This document shows, piece by piece, positions 6,114 through 6,148 of a stretch of DNA of 6,148 nt. The stretch lies in assembly GCA_900554585.1 (NCBI GenBank), contig USHS01000086.1:1-6148 (forward strand), given 5' to 3'. The first letter of the stretch is position 1. Every line of letters starts with the position of its first letter. The notes beneath the pieces were generated by a model that worked only from the letters and a program-made list of their open reading frames with translations, ran no database searches and was not told where the DNA came from. Made by a program: the position numbers and the translations under genes. The stretch comes from an uncultured Collinsella sp. Lineage in GTDB: Bacteria > Actinomycetota > Coriobacteriia > Coriobacteriales > Coriobacteriaceae.

Positions 6114-6148
6114 CTGTCTCTTATACACATCTCCGAGCCCACGAGACT
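6114..6148. other. Illumina Nextera adapter contamination
   Basis: From 6114 the sequence is the 19-base Tn5 mosaic end CTGTCTCTTATACACATCT (6114-6132) followed by CCGAGCCCACGAGAC (6133-6147) and one further base. This is the complement of the Nextera read-2 transposase adapter. It is library construction sequence left on the contig end. Open reading frames that run into it from the left acquire false N-termini: MYKRQ in one minus-strand frame and MGSEMCIRDS in another. Genomic sequence ends at 6113. Confidence 0.98.

Noticed and set aside
6114..6132. Tn5/IS50 mosaic end suggesting a transposon insertion
   Set aside because: It is followed directly by the Nextera read-2 adapter and the sequence end. 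There is no transposase or target duplication, so it is library sequence.

Overview
The window looks like the end of a draft-genome contig from a high-GC, Gram-positive-type bacterium. The GC-rich coding sequence, the LPATG surface protein with a thioester domain, and the M28-like protein with a long acidic Ala/Pro/Glu-rich insert together suggest a gut actinobacterium of the Coriobacteriia, with Collinsella or a relative as my best guess. That assignment is recollection of protein style, not a search result.

Layout, left to right. A tRNA-Gly(CCC) gene lies on the minus strand at 28-102, with a recognisable promoter behind it. An AT-richer gap of about 300 bases (103-399) holds the tRNA promoter and the leader of the next gene. 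At 400-3831 (+) is a 1143-residue cell-wall-anchored adhesin: signal peptide, Cys-Gln thioester domain, six CnaB/SpaA-type isopeptide domains, an unassigned stalk domain and an LPATG sorting signal. A hairpin terminator at 3838-3876 separates it from a convergent minus-strand pair. That pair is a 72-residue single-pass membrane protein (3894-4112) and, upstream of it in the same operon, the 3' part of an M28-type peptidase-like gene (4134-6113). Positions 6114-6148 are an Illumina Nextera adapter, not genomic DNA.

How the genes work together. The adhesin is a self-contained surface module that needs a sortase, which is not in the window. Its chemistry is expected to be covalent three times over: a thioester for attaching to host surfaces, isopeptide cross-links inside the stalk, and a sortase link to the cell wall. 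The minus-strand pair is a separate unit. The peptidase-like protein keeps the M28 C-terminal fold signature but has lost the Glu-Glu active-site pair and carries a roughly 450-residue disordered segment that appears to sit inside the fold. The small membrane protein, 21 bases downstream, is a candidate partner.

The most unusual items are the degenerate, interrupted M28-like protein with its repeated T-x-x-F motifs, and the adapter-derived false N-terminus (MYKRQ) that an automatic annotation of this contig would create.
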